DNA from: Cladobotryum mycophilum
Taxonomy: Eukaryota > Ascomycota > Sordariomycetes > Hypocreales > Hypocreaceae
Reading direction: 5' to 3'
DNA: 64,000 bases
Assembly (NCBI GenBank): GCA_036429605.1
Contig: CM071589.1
Location: 6,076,001 to 6,140,000 of the forward strand
In this document: in pieces, positions 47,954 through 59,372 of the stretch
Layout: each line of letters opens with the position of its first letter
Numbering within the stretch: the stretch's first letter is position 1
Notes under the pieces: generated by a model
Database searches by the model: none
The model's input: the letters and a program-made list of their open reading frames with translations, nothing else
What the model was told of the DNA's origin: nothing
Position numbers and translations under genes: made by a program

Positions 47954-49611
47954 ATGGATCCCCCTCGCCAGAATGAGCCAGCCGATGACTTGGCCAGAGG
48001 CATTATTCCTACTGCAAGGCAGTCCTGGCGTGACCTCTTCATCTGGAAACAGCGTGTTGTTCTGACCAACTCCTACGGCGAGACACGCTGTGAGTGGCAG
48101 GAGCCAGACCGTATCAAGAACCCCATTAGTCTTTTCGCTCAACTTTCTGCCAAGGATTGGCTCTTCTTCATCGTTGGTTGGCTAGCATGGACAGCCGATG
48201 CCTTTGACTTTCACGCATTGTCCATCCAGACAGTCAAGCTGTCAAAGTATTACCATCGCTCCAAGACAGACATCACAACTGCCATCACCTTGACCCTCTT
48301 GCTTCGCTCAGTCGGTGCGGCTGTCTTTGGCCTCGCTGGCGACAAGTGGGGACGCAAATGGCCCATGGTATTCAACATGTTGATTCTCGGGGTCCTTCAG
48401 ATTGCTACCATCTACTGCCAGACCTTTTCGCAATTCCTGGCAGTTCGGAGCATGTTCGGTCTTTTCATGGGTGGCGTCTACGGCAATGCGATTGCCATGG
48501 CCCTGGAGCAGTGTCCGTGAGTTATCCATTTGGAGATGAAGCTGTGAAAGCCATTTTCTCGTTTTAGCTTGGGCCCAAAACTGACATGTCTTGGCTTTAT
48601 AGATCGAATGCGCGTGGCTTGATGTCGGGCATTTTGCAACAAGGCTATTCATTTGGCTACGTCTTGGCAGCGTGCGCCAATCTTGGCGTTGGAGGTGCCA
48701 TAGAATCTTGGAAGACTGTCTTCTGGATTGGAGGTTAGTGACTGTTGGTGTGCCTCAAAATGACCAAGACTAACATTTGATAGCGGGCCTGTCCATCTTT
48801 GTTGGCATTGTTCGCATCTTCTTCCCGGAATCACAGCAGTTCCTTGAGGCCAAGAAGAATGGCAAGCAGAGCAAGTCTCCCGGTGCTTTTTGGCGGGAGA
48901 CTAGAGTTATGTTGTCTAAAGAATGGAAGATGTGTGTCTACTGTGTCATTCTGATGACTTGGTTCAACTATTACTCCCACACTTCACAAGACTCTTACAC
49001 GACCTTTATGATTGAGCAAAAGGAACTCGACAATTCAGGCGCATCGCGAGCATCCATCTTGATGAAGGCTGGTGCTTGTGTTGGCGGTACCATAATTGGA
49101 TACTTGAGTCAGTTTGTTGGCCGTCGCCGAACAATGATGGCTTCAGCTCTCATGTCGGCTCTCTTAATCCCTGCTTGGATTCTCCCCACAGGCGAGCGAG
49201 CTCTCAGCGCCACCGGCTTCTTCATGCAGTTCTTCGTCCAGGGTGCTTGGGGCGTCATCCCCATCCACCTGAATGAGCTCTCCCCCCGCCTTCCGTTCTT
49301 CCTTCCCCGGTGTTACATATCAACTAGGCAACATGATTTCCTCACCCTCTGCGCAGATTGTCAATGCCATCTCGGAGAAGACATTCGTGACATTGGGTAA
49401 TGGCGACAAGGCTGAGGCATATGGCCCCGTCATGGGCATTGCTACTGCCATTATTGCTACGGGTATCTTTCTTACTGTCATGGTTGGACCAGAAAGACGC
49501 GGACGAAGCTTCGAAGGCGTCGTTGCCGGTGTTGAGAGCGAGTCAGATAAGACTGTTGATGAGGAGAAGGGAGCCACAGTTGAAATGGATGAGATGTCAA
49601 AGTCTGGATAA
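47954..49611 (+). CDS. JEN1-type monocarboxylate/proton symporter (MFS)
   Basis: Imports lactate, pyruvate or related acids across the plasma membrane, typically when glucose is absent. Exons 47954-48516, 48603-48733 and 48784-49611, about 507 residues. The N-terminus ends in LSAKDWLFFIVGWLAWTADA and FDFHALSIQTVKLSKYY, a JEN hallmark region. The MFS loop signature follows in GLAGDKWGRKWPM. The central cytoplasmic loop is KKNGKQSKSPGAFWRETRV, and the later YQLGNMISSPSAQIV segment is also family-typical. The frame breaks at the C6 run 49282-49287 in the conserved HLNELSPPAFR segment. Restoring it needs two more C (or one fewer). No intron fits there. The C-terminus is Glu/Asp-rich and cytosolic. 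Confidence 0.87.
49282..49287. other. Homopolymer frameshift in the JEN1-like gene
   Basis: C6. Eight C would read NELSPPAFRSSFPGVTYQLG, which matches the family. Five C would read NELSPAFRSSF. As written, the frame runs into SPRLPFFLPR and terminates early. Confidence 0.85.
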
Positions 49612-51691
49612 TATAAATGATAAAAATATCGGAAAGGAACGAATTGTTGAACTGGTTTATATGGAGGGTGGAATAGGTCACTTATACCTTGGTCATTTAC
49701 GATTTATGATGTCTATGCTCATTATTTTATCTCAAGAAGCAGAAGCAATTGACATATGTCCCACAAACGTTGACCCCGACTAGAATAGACATCTAAGCGT
49801 GTAATGATGAACATGGACATTATGTCTCTGACTGATAAAACCATCGTATCATCGAGGCAGCATTTTCGAGGGTGCAATCTGCCTGCCTTGTGCGGGAGGA
49901 AAATACCGGTTGAGGGTCTGTCTTTGTCTTGGGTATTTGGCAAGTTTATTTTTGCACAGGGTGTGGGAAACAAAGAGTTTGCAACGCTTGAAGGAGGAGA
50001 TCCGACTACCTGTAAAACCTCATGTTTGTGTCATACCACGTCGTTGAGTAGACTTAGAGACCTATTACTCCGCCTATCTCTACAAAGTTATTGTAATGTA
50101 TCGAAATTTTATGCGTTTGATCATATTATACTTTCCCATCTCCCCCTTGTTGTTCATTTGTGAGGATTCCATGTGTGTGTTGCTGTTGAGCTTGTTTTCT
50201 TTTGTTGCCTCTATAATACTTTAGGTTTCTTGAAGCCCATCGCTCGAGATCGGCTCTGTTGGTAACCTCTTCCTCGTCATTACAGACATATCTGACAAAG
50301 GCCCAAACATTACCACTTAGCAGCATGTTGTCCTGTTCATTCTCACCACGACCGGGAGCACTACAAATGGATTCATCCAGACTTTGCTTTCGCGGAAACG
50401 TCTCTTTAAAGGACCCCTTTGAAGCACTGGAGAACTCCTCCTCGCTTTAGGAGTGAGATGGATAGGACAAATAACTTGTCGAGGAGTCTGGGTGTCGAGA
50501 GTCAGTATGGGTAGTCCAATTTAGCGGAACCAGCAGGAGCTAAGAGCATGAACGCCTAATAGGTTGGCATCTTCAACAGTGTCTCTGTTTTTGGTTCCAA
50601 TATGCCTATTCTCTACGCAAATATGGTTGCTTTTTTAGAATATCCCTTTTGTGCCCATCGTCGTAGAGCTGGTGCTAGCTAGTTGTACCAGGTACCGATT
50701 TTCTGATTAATCTTCTGGCTGAGCTTGAGGCTCTGGAAACCATGCGGCTGATGGGAAGTTAAATCAGTGGATGAAGCAGTCGAGTTTATTCTCCCCCAAA
50801 AAATCCACGTCAATTTCATGCCCATCTCTCTCCAGCACGGAATACGTGGGGATTGGTGTTTATGGCTGTGCCGATTAACTGTGCTGGCTTGATGGCGTTG
50901 AACTCTTGAACCTAGAAAAGTCCATCATCAGGCCGATCCCTGTTGTGTTCCAGATCCTTGATGGACTCGGTAGTGGCTTTGGTGCCCGTTTAACGCTAGC
51001 GGCAATGCACTCTTCCATGAACAAGATGAAGGATGTTTGTGCATCCGATACCGAAAGTCTCTCTTGACTTTGTTGCACTGATTGATTCACAGACAATGGT
51101 CCGGATCATGGAGACGGCAAATGGATGTTGGGCCCTGTGATGGTCAAAGCGATGATGGAGCTGCGGGAGCTGAAGACGCAGAGACGACAAGGAGTCATCT
51201 TGATGATGCTCAAATTGTTGAATCGGAGATTATGGTCGGATTTCTTGACGCGTTTTGCGCCAACAATTCAGCCCTGGACTGGACTGGACAATGAACAAGG
51301 GTAAGGTAACATGGGCGGGCGGCACCAATGCAAGTGGAATCGAATCGATCACAGACTTGTTGAGATCCACAGCAGCGTCTTATTAGTAGTGGTGGATGGA
51401 ACTTGGGCCGTGCAGCTGTGGAGGAGGTTGCAGTGTGAGTGTGAAGAAAATGAGTGTGTGAATCAGACGTTAGCGATATCGGATAAAACAAACAACGAGA
51501 GGTCGAGTCAACAAACTTTGACCCCGCCAACCAACCAACCAACAACCTTGAGTCACGAGTCGGTGTTTATCTTGACGTGTCTCCTCCAACTTTTTATTCT
51601 CGACTTCATCAAGCACGCAATTCATTTCTTCCTCTCCCCAATTGACCCTTTTCCTACTCATTCAATCATTCCCAACACCACCACCTTCACC
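49612..51691. other. 2.1-kb intergenic region
   Basis: Between the JEN1-like gene and argininosuccinate synthase. I recognise no gene. The last 200 bases are a pyrimidine/CA-rich leader typical of fungal promoters. Confidence 0.45.
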
Positions 51692-53674
51692 ATGTCCAAA
51701 GGCCGTGTCTGTCTGTAAGCTGCTGTCCCCCCTTCCCCTCCCCCGCTACCTCTGACATCATACCCACCGACACCCCGCCTTGAAGCTTCATTGCTAACAA
51801 TCAATTTTCTGTTGCACAGCGCCTACTCTGGAGGTACGAATATCTTTTACGAAGCTCATATCTAGCGTTCGTAGGTAGCTGACGAAGCTTGCCATAGGTC
51901 TCGATACGAGCACCATCCTCAAATGGCTCTTGCTCGAGGTTCGTCTTCCTCATCTTCCCCCTCTCTCTGCTGTTCCAAAGTCGATTCCGGGTCGTCGGGC
52001 ACCAATTGCTAACCCATCTTTTTTTACCAATAGGGCTACAGCGTAGTGGTACGTCTATTTACTGCTCCAGGCCAATCTCGCCACAGTTTCACTAGATTCA
52101 GCTCCCTAACTTCTCCCGTAGTGCTTCCTCGCCAACGTTGGCCAGGAGGAGGACTGGGCCGCCGTCGAGAAAAAGGCCCTCGCTCTTGGTGCTGAGCGCA
52201 TGGTCATTGAGGACCTCCAGAAGGAATTTGTCGAAGAACTCGTTTTCCGATCTATTCAATGCAACGCCATCTACCAGGACCGATACCTTCTCGGCACATC
52301 ACTTGCTCGACCTGTCATTGCGCGCGCCCAAGTCCGCGTTGCTCAGGAGTACAACTGTGACTTCCTCAGCCATGGCTGCACTGGTAAAGGGGTGAGTATA
52401 TCTTGTTACTATTGTTTGCTGATCTGCTGCTAACATTGTTTATAGAACGAGTACGTCCTAGTCGTCCCGCACTCTGTCGAGCAAGATATGCATGCATACT
52501 AACATCCCACTTCAGTCAGGTCCGATTCGAACTCGCCTTCAAGGCATGCAACCCATCAATGAAGATCATTGCTCCTTGGCGACTACCCGAGTTCATTGAG
52601 AAATTCCAGTAAAACCCCTTGTCATTGTTCATTTTCGGGAAACAGTCACTTACTCCTTTGTACTAGGGGCCGAGCAGACCTGTTGAAGTTCGCTGCCGAC
52701 AACAACATTCCCATCAGCACCTCTCCAGCCAAGAGCTACTCCATGGATGATAACCTTGTTCATTGCTCATACGAATCTGGAATTCTGGTGCGTTTAATGT
52801 CTTGATTTAACGTCATGATGAAAACGATGGGAGTATAAGCGTTGTAGCGTGTTGCTAACCCCAAGCTTGCAGGAGGACCCCGATCACACCCCACCCAAGG
52901 ATCTGTGGACTCGTACCGTGGATCCCGTCGACGCCCCAGACAAGCCCGAAGAGTTCACCATCAAGTTCGAGAAGGGAATTCCTGTCTCAGTCATTACTGC
53001 CAATAAGGAAGAGACCGACTCACTTGAGCTGTTCAAGCTCCTGAACAAGATTGGCCACGACCACGGAGTAGGCCGTATCGATATTGTTGAGGATCGATTC
53101 GTTGGCCTCAAAAGCCGAGGATGTTATGTGAGATGAACCCCATTGTCTTTTTATACCCCTGACTGACCATGTTTAGGATACCCCTGGCCTGACCATTGCG
53201 TAAGTCGCCTCAAGTCATCAATTCGCTTGCTACATGAAACTTCTTGTTTGAGACTTGCAACTAACCAATTTATTTAGTCGTCTCGCTCATATTGATTTGG
53301 AGGGAATCTGCCTAGATGCCAGAGTCCGACGCATCCGTGATGGGTTGACCATGGAGTGGTCTCATTGTCTCTACAACGGCATGTACTTCAGCCCCGAGCG
53401 GGAATTCTTGGACAACTCCATTCAGTTCGCTCAGCGCAACGTCAACGGCCAAGTCCGTCTGTTGGCCTACAAGGGCAATGTCTACACTCTTGGACGTTCT
53501 AGCACCACTAGCAACCTCTACTCCGAGACTGCCGCTTCCATGGACAGTCTTGAGGGCTTCTCTCCCATGGACACCTCCGGCTTCATTGCTATCCAGGCCA
53601 TCCGACTCGAGAGTTATGGTCTACAGAAAATCAAGGATGGTGAGCCTCTGAGCGAGCCTCCTAAGCGATCTTAA
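51692..53674 (+). CDS. Argininosuccinate synthase
   Basis: Joins citrulline and aspartate with ATP in arginine synthesis (cytosolic). Eleven exons: 51692-51714, 51820-51833, 51898-51938, 52034-52048, 52122-52391, 52446-52450, 52516-52608, 52667-52787, 52873-53127, 53177-53199 and 53278-53674. They give exactly 418 residues, the family length. The ATP-binding loop AYSGGLDTS, the segment GCTGKGNDQVRFE and the Asp-binding region are continuous across these junctions. The exons of 14, 15, 5 and 23 nt are all needed to keep frame and conserved residues. The 5-nt exon (52446-52450) supplies most of the Asn-Asp in GKGNDQ. No frame damage is seen. Confidence 0.96.
52446..52450 (+). other. 5-nt microexon in argininosuccinate synthase
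   Basis: AACGA, flanked by ...TTATAG and GTACGT. Skipping it would join GGG to TCAGGTCC and shift the frame. Including it gives the invariant GKGNDQVRF. Confidence 0.85.
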
Positions 53675-56002
53675 ACTACGATCTCATGCCCTTGACTCTT
53701 GGCGCAAAGATATTTAGGAATAAAATGGTTGTGTTGGGTAGGATAAAAATAACCACCGCAGAATAATTAAAAGTGTTTTTTTTCGTATCATACTCTTGGC
53801 AAGATTGAGTGCAATATGATCCAGATGATTCTCATTTGACATTGTCCAATGAACCAACTTCCCATGGGAGAAATGGTAAGAGATTAAGTACATGGATGAA
53901 CAAGGAGATGAAGATGTGCATAATTAGTACGTAGGTAACCATGCTCTATGATGTTTGTTAGGGAGTCCCTGCCAAGTAAAGTCCCCTGATCAAGATTCCG
54001 AGAATTCTCCCTCAAGTTTCAGACCCCACGCCAGGGCGACTAAAGGAGGGTAGTTAATTTAGAAACGGGGTTGCCTTTAATCTTACATAACAATGACGAT
54101 GAGAGGGCATCACAATATCTCGCCAATGATGGTATTTCCACACACAGAGACTTGAAAGTCTGTAAATGTGCTTTTTGCCAACCTGTTTGGTGGGCAAAAC
54201 TTGTGGAGTCGCATCATCACGGGATTTGCATCAAGATCTAAGATCTGGGAATTGAGGCGTCTTAGTCGCAACCTCGGCCATGCAGACTGTGGCTACCAAT
54301 TTAAATAATGAATGGTTCGCCGTTTTGTCTCTCTACGCTGGTTGATCATGCGGGAGGAGGAAAACCCCAATCCACGAACTGCATTAGTTTGTCAAAGTGG
54401 CTTGCTCGCCTTTCGATATCTGTGAACTTGACCCCCAAGTTGCGGTTGAACATATATTCTCATCAACTTGGTCAATAAAGGATTTTGAAGGTCCGAAAAG
54501 CACAATCATCTAGCGACTCTTCTGGAGGACGTTCTCGAGGCCACAATGTGCGGCGGCGCAGTCCTTCTCGAGACGTACTTTACCCTCGTAGCTATATTCC
54601 GAGACTGGAGAAAGAAGCGAGCGATCAAAAAGGCTGTACGATAAAAATTGATTTCATCAAACAGAAACAGGGGGGCTAACAGGATACAGAAGCACATGCA
54701 TATTCGGGTTGATGGTTATGGGAGTTTCATGTTACCAGATTCTGTACGTTGCACTGCTTTTCTTATTGCGCCTACAGAGATTGGCCTGACTAATGAGGCA
54801 ACTTTGTGCGACAGGAATCGGATTCATCGTTTGACATTCATGATGATGAAGAAGAAGATGGGGAGGACTATGATAGAAATGTTCCCCAAGTAGAACCCGT
54901 GGAGGTTGGTGGACTGTCAGCTGCCACAACGTCGAGGGGGCCGTGAGAGCGGCTGAACCACGTTACGACAATCTATATGAATCACAATGGTAATGAAATT
55001 ATTTTTTGGTTAAAAGGCGAATGTAATGAGCATTTGATCGGAAAGGCGAAATCGGCGTATGGGGGGTGATGATGGACTCCAAATTGGAGGGATATAAGAG
55101 AACAGAACACAGCAGAACAGAACAGAATACTATGTATCTACGGAAGTCTTTTAACATTATCACTTACTAGTTGGCTCTAGAATTACAATTTAGCATGCAA
55201 ATTCTTTACTTACATTCACTTGAACTTCCTATACATGTCGTGTGTCTTGACCTCATTCCTGAACGGCTCCTCTCGCTCACAGGAGGAGACACCATATGGG
55301 CGTCACAACATTGGGAATATCCAACAGAACAACTCTCGTCCAATAAAAACCATAACCTACCTTTGTAACTAACACTGTAATAAATCGAATCATTCCATCA
55401 TAGTTACGTCGTTTGAAAACACAGCCACGCCGTTGCCACATGGAAGCACACATGGAAAAGGGGGAGTATCCGGGGGCCATTATTATGGGGGGCATGAAAT
55501 CAAGGCACTCACTAGCACTCAAGCACTACAGAGAAATGTCATAGCCAGCCACATAAGATATGACAGAAATCGATCGACATTTCTGATTAAGGTGAACCCT
55601 GAAAGGGATGGGTAGGTGACATGCTTTTGGCATTGTCGATCTTTGGGTCCTCAAACAGCGTCATCATGACATGTATTCGCCACGCAATTTGACCCCCCTG
55701 ACGTCGGGTGCCTGACAGCAACACCAACAACAACGCCATCAAATGAACATCCTAACCTACTTTCGGCACCACAAATCCCGGATTGTATAGTATATTTCGT
55801 TCCAAGAAAGAGTTCATCTCGATGGGAATCGTCAGGACGACATCATATGATGAATCCGTACTCTGTTTGGTTGCCACATGGCAATAGGAGCTCACGGCCA
55901 TATATAAAGTATTGGACCTGATCATTCTTCATTAATCTTTTTAGTATTACAATATTCAAAAACTTTGAAAGTTAAAAGCACTTTAAATATCAAATCCTCA
56001 CA
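53675..56002. other. 2.3-kb intergenic region
   Basis: No gene recognised; short open frames only. The right end is the promoter of the LDPxVDS-repeat gene. Confidence 0.45.
55901..55908 (+). promoter_or_regulatory. TATA box of the LDPxVDS-repeat gene
   Basis: TATATAAA about 95 bases before the ATG at 56003, followed by an AT-rich leader. Confidence 0.6.
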
Positions 56003-56749
56003 ATGCCTCTCTTCGGTAACAAGAACAAGCATCACAACGTCGCCACCACAGGCGCCGCTCCGGCTTCCAACATGGCAGCAGCAGCTCCTGGACAAGTCTC
56101 GGCCAACGTAAACCTCCCCGGACCCGCGCCCTTCACGGCCGGCCCTCACAAGCACGACTTCATGAACCGTCTCGACCCTACTGTCGACAGCGGGGCTGGC
56201 GGAATGCAAGTCCTGGGCTCTTCCAACGGGTTCCAAACATCGAATGCTCACGCGCAGGGCAACACAGCCCACGCACCAGTCCACAACGCAGGCCGGATGC
56301 CCGTCGATGGAGGCGCTCTGGGTTCAAACAATCCTTACAACGTGCAGCACAGCTCTCGCGCAGCCAACGCTCTCGACCCGCGCGTCGACACGGCCCAAGC
56401 AAACGCCAACCTCGGAGGCAACTACACCATGGCAGGTGGCCTCCCAGCCGGCGGCGCACCACCGCCCACCAACATGCCCGAGGGAACATATGGTCCTCAC
56501 CGCACACGCATGGGCAACATGCTCGACCCAAAAGTCGACTCGGACGCTGACCACAGAGTCCCACGATCACAAGCACAACACACCGTGCCCAGGGGACAGG
56601 CAAAAGGACAAGTTGCCGGGCAATACCCTCCCGGTGTAGCTGGTCCGGCTCCCACAACGGCGGGACCGCACAAGCATGATTTCATGAATAAGTTGGATCC
56701 CAGCGTGAATAGTAAACCCGGAGCCATCGATTCTGGTCGTCGATATTAG
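56003..56749 (+). CDS. Hydrophilic protein with four LDPxVDS-type repeats
   Basis: Single exon, 248 residues, rich in Gly, Ala, Pro, Asn and His, with no membrane helix or signal peptide. Four imperfect repeats share an Asn/Ala, a Leu-Asp-Pro and a Val-Asp/Asn-Ser/Thr. They are HDFMNRLDPTVDS, SSRAANALDPRVDT, TRMGNMLDPKVDSD and HDFMNKLDPSVNS, spaced 40-70 residues apart and usually preceded by GPH. The first and last copies are nearly identical. This type of protein is common in ascomycetes and is often described as stress- or conidiation-associated, but I know of no proven function. Its composition suggests an intrinsically disordered, LEA-like protein; that is inference. A close TATA box suggests regulated expression. 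Confidence 0.7.
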   Translation: MPLFGNKNKHHNVATTGAAPASNMAAAAPGQVSANVNLPGPAPFTAGPHKHDFMNRLDPTVDSGAGGMQVLGSSNGFQTSNAHAQGNTAHAPVHNAGRMPVDGGALGSNNPYNVQHSSRAANALDPRVDTAQANANLGGNYTMAGGLPAGGAPPPTNMPEGTYGPHRTRMGNMLDPKVDSDADHRVPRSQAQHTVPRGQAKGQVAGQYPPGVAGPAPTTAGPHKHDFMNKLDPSVNSKPGAIDSGRRY

Positions 56750-57865
56750 GCAGGGGAATGCATGGGCTGGGGAAATAGACGAATTGGGGGGATTATACCA
56801 AGATTGATACCCTAGAGTAGGCGGTCGGGGAGTGTCTTATGAATTGGAATAGGATGGGATGATACCACTTTTGTATCTGCGATCAAGTTTAATTGATTCC
56901 TTTTGAGATTTCTTCTGCTTGAATTGATTAGGTTTTCTTTATGACAAGGGTTACTCTCTATGTAAGAGTCTGAACAAGAGGTTCTGCTACACTGTGATGA
57001 TATATGTGTTGTGAAATCGAGGATCATGAGACAAACTACAGACAACATCTTAACGTGCACAAGACGTTATGATAACCATACTACGGGGATACGGTAAAGC
57101 ATAGGTGATTGGACATAAAGTTTAGACAATGCCTACTGGTTGTCGGATGCAATAAGGGCTTTTTTTTTTTTTAAACCATGGGCAATGATAAGATCCATCA
57201 ATAAATACTATATAGATCTCACAAACGTGCTGGCTCTATTATGCTGTGACTCCAAATGCTAGTCTTAGGTAGAACCCTTCAGATACAGGGCCAAAGCCAC
57301 CAGCCTGAGGACCTACTATACTTATTAGACTATCTATCCGTGACTATAAAAGGAGCTTGAAAGCACTGCTTGAATTGAACATGTTCAAGATCTAAACGCC
57401 AGTCATGAGACAATGCAGTCGGCACGGCTATACCAGAAAAAAACACTTGTCTATTCAAACTACTACGTTGTAGCATTTGAATATTAAGATAAAAGGTTGC
57501 TTCTGACGGATCTGAGCTCTGACTTTGCTGTTGATGTGCTGTTACACGTGGTTTATTGGCTTCCAGGTTGGGCAGCCAAAGTGTTTTCCCAGGTTCCATG
57601 GCAGCGAGTGTTCAATGTTGACTGCACTGTAACCGCTATAATACAGCCCCCCTACCAAGTTTTCTCCAGGCGTGATCCAACCGCACGTGCCCACAGCTCT
57701 CCCTCCACAGCCAAGTGCGCAAAAGCTACCCCACGGTCCAAACCTAGCTTCCGACGTCACAACTCCACCAAACTTCTTCACCCATCAAAAACAAAATCTT
57801 CCATCCTATATATACTGGAGTAATAGCTTCACCCCCCCCCCATTTCTTCTATTTCCCCTTGCGCC
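56750..57865. other. 1.1-kb intergenic region
   Basis: 3' flank of the repeat protein, then AT-rich sequence with a T12 run near 57163-57174, then the GTR1 promoter with TATATATAC at 57807-57815. No gene seen. Confidence 0.5.
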
Positions 57866-59013
57866 ATGGCTTCCTACGGAGAGAACCCACCCCCTGACGC
57901 TGGTCCGGCCGACATGCGCAACGAGGTGAAGAAACCTAAGAAGAAGAAGGTCCTGCTCATGGGCAAGTCCGGCTCCGGAAAGTCGAGTATGCGAAGCATC
58001 ATCTTCAGTAACTACATAGCGCGTGATACTCGAAGATTGTATGCCTCCACTCACTCACCCTAAGTTGTCTTTGGAAGCAACAAGACCCCTCCTCAAATGT
58101 ACTAACCAGCGTATCCTTGTAGAGGCGCAACCATAGACATCGACCTCTCCCACGTAAAGTTCCTCGGCAACCTCACCCTCAACCTCTGGGACTGCGGCGG
58201 CCAAGAGGCCTTTATGGAAAACTACCTCTCCCAGCAGCGCGTCCACGTCTTCTCCAACGTAGGCGTCCTCATCTACGTCTTCGACATCGAGTCCCGCGAC
58301 GTCGACCGCGACCTCGCCACCTACGTCTCCATCCTCTCCGCCCTGCTGCAGTACTCCCCCGCCGCCAAGATCTACATCCTGATCCACAAGATGGACCTGG
58401 TCGTCCCCAACGCCCGCGAGACCATCTACGACGAGCGCGTGCGCATCGTGCGCCAGAAGACGACCGAGTACGTCAACTCGGTCGGCGGCGACATCAGCGC
58501 CGTCGACCTCACGCCCTTTGCCACCTCCATATGGGACCAGAGCCTGTACAAGGCCTGGGCCTCCATCATCCACGACCTTGTCCCCAACCTCGCCGTCATC
58601 GAGCGCAACCTCGCCAACCTTGGCCTGGCCATCGAGGCCGAAGAGCTCCTCCTCTTCGAGCGCACCTCCTTCCTCGCCGTCTCCTCCTGGACCTCCCCCG
58701 AGGGCCTCCGCAACCCCACAGAGGACCGCCTCGAGCGCATGTCCAACATCATGAAGCACTTCAAGCAGAGCATCTCGCGCTTCACCGGAACCCCCGCAAC
58801 GCCGAGCAGTTTATCCGCATGGAGCACAAGGCCGGCATGCGCTTCAGCCTCTTCATCCTAAAGTTTACCACCAACACATACCTCATGGTCGTCCTGCCCC
58901 CCGGCGAGGCGCGGTTCAATGCCGCCATGCTGAATTGCCAAATCGCCATTGAGCACTTCAAGTTTTTAGATGCACCCGGTACGCAGAGTAGTGCTGCACC
59001 AGCGTTGACATGA
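57866..59013 (+). CDS. GTR1: Rag-family GTPase GTR1 (TORC1 activator)
   Basis: The RagA/B orthologue; paired with Gtr2 it brings TORC1 to the vacuole in response to amino acids. Exons 57866-58038 and 58123-59013, about 354 residues with the frame corrected. G motifs: P-loop LLMGKSGSGKSSM, switch region RDTRRLGATIDID, G3 in LWDCGGQEAFMENY and G4 in LIHKMDLV. The Roadblock-like C-terminal domain follows. The frame breaks at the C5 run 58791-58795. One more C joins ISRFTGTP to RNAEQFIRMEHKAG and on to the conserved FTTNTYLMVVLPPGEARFN. As written, the protein would lose its C-terminal dimerisation part. Confidence 0.93.
58791..58795. other. Homopolymer frameshift in GTR1
   Basis: C5. Six C give FTGTPRNAEQFIRMEHKAG. 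As written, the frame turns into ATPSSLSAWSTRP and stops. Confidence 0.88.
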
Positions 59014-59181
59014 AGAGATGAGAAGCAATAAACAGACGACCAAGAAAGAAAGAAAGAAGGAAAGAAAAAGGCACATGTAAAATGGGTACTAGGTATTTAG
59101 GCGTTTTAGGAATGATGATGATACCAGTTCATGGGTATAGCGTTGGCGAGTTTGACACACAGCATTGGGTTGAGTAATTAC

Positions 59182-59219
<38 letters not shown>

Positions 59220-59372
59220 GTTATCTAGCACAAAAGAGTCATAAATGCAAGCAAGATTCACATCTGTTGTTGATTTTTAAAGTACATATTTTGCTCGTCT
59301 ATGAGTCTTGGGCCAATCTACTGGCTTGGACCAAAGGTCCAGATTAAAAACATGCATTCCCTAAAAAAGAGC
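59014..59372. other. Convergent GTR1/UBX 3' flanks with (CA)n tract
   Basis: Contains a (CA)n microsatellite at about 59186-59217 and a GAAA-rich stretch near 59042-59070. No gene. Confidence 0.6.
59186..59217. repeat. (CA)n microsatellite
   Basis: About 16 CA dinucleotides between two convergent genes. Confidence 0.95.

Noticed and set aside
58531..59013. GTR1 C-terminal part as a separate gene
   Set aside because: It continues the GTR1 alignment exactly when one base is added at 58791-58795; the same holds for the other split genes.
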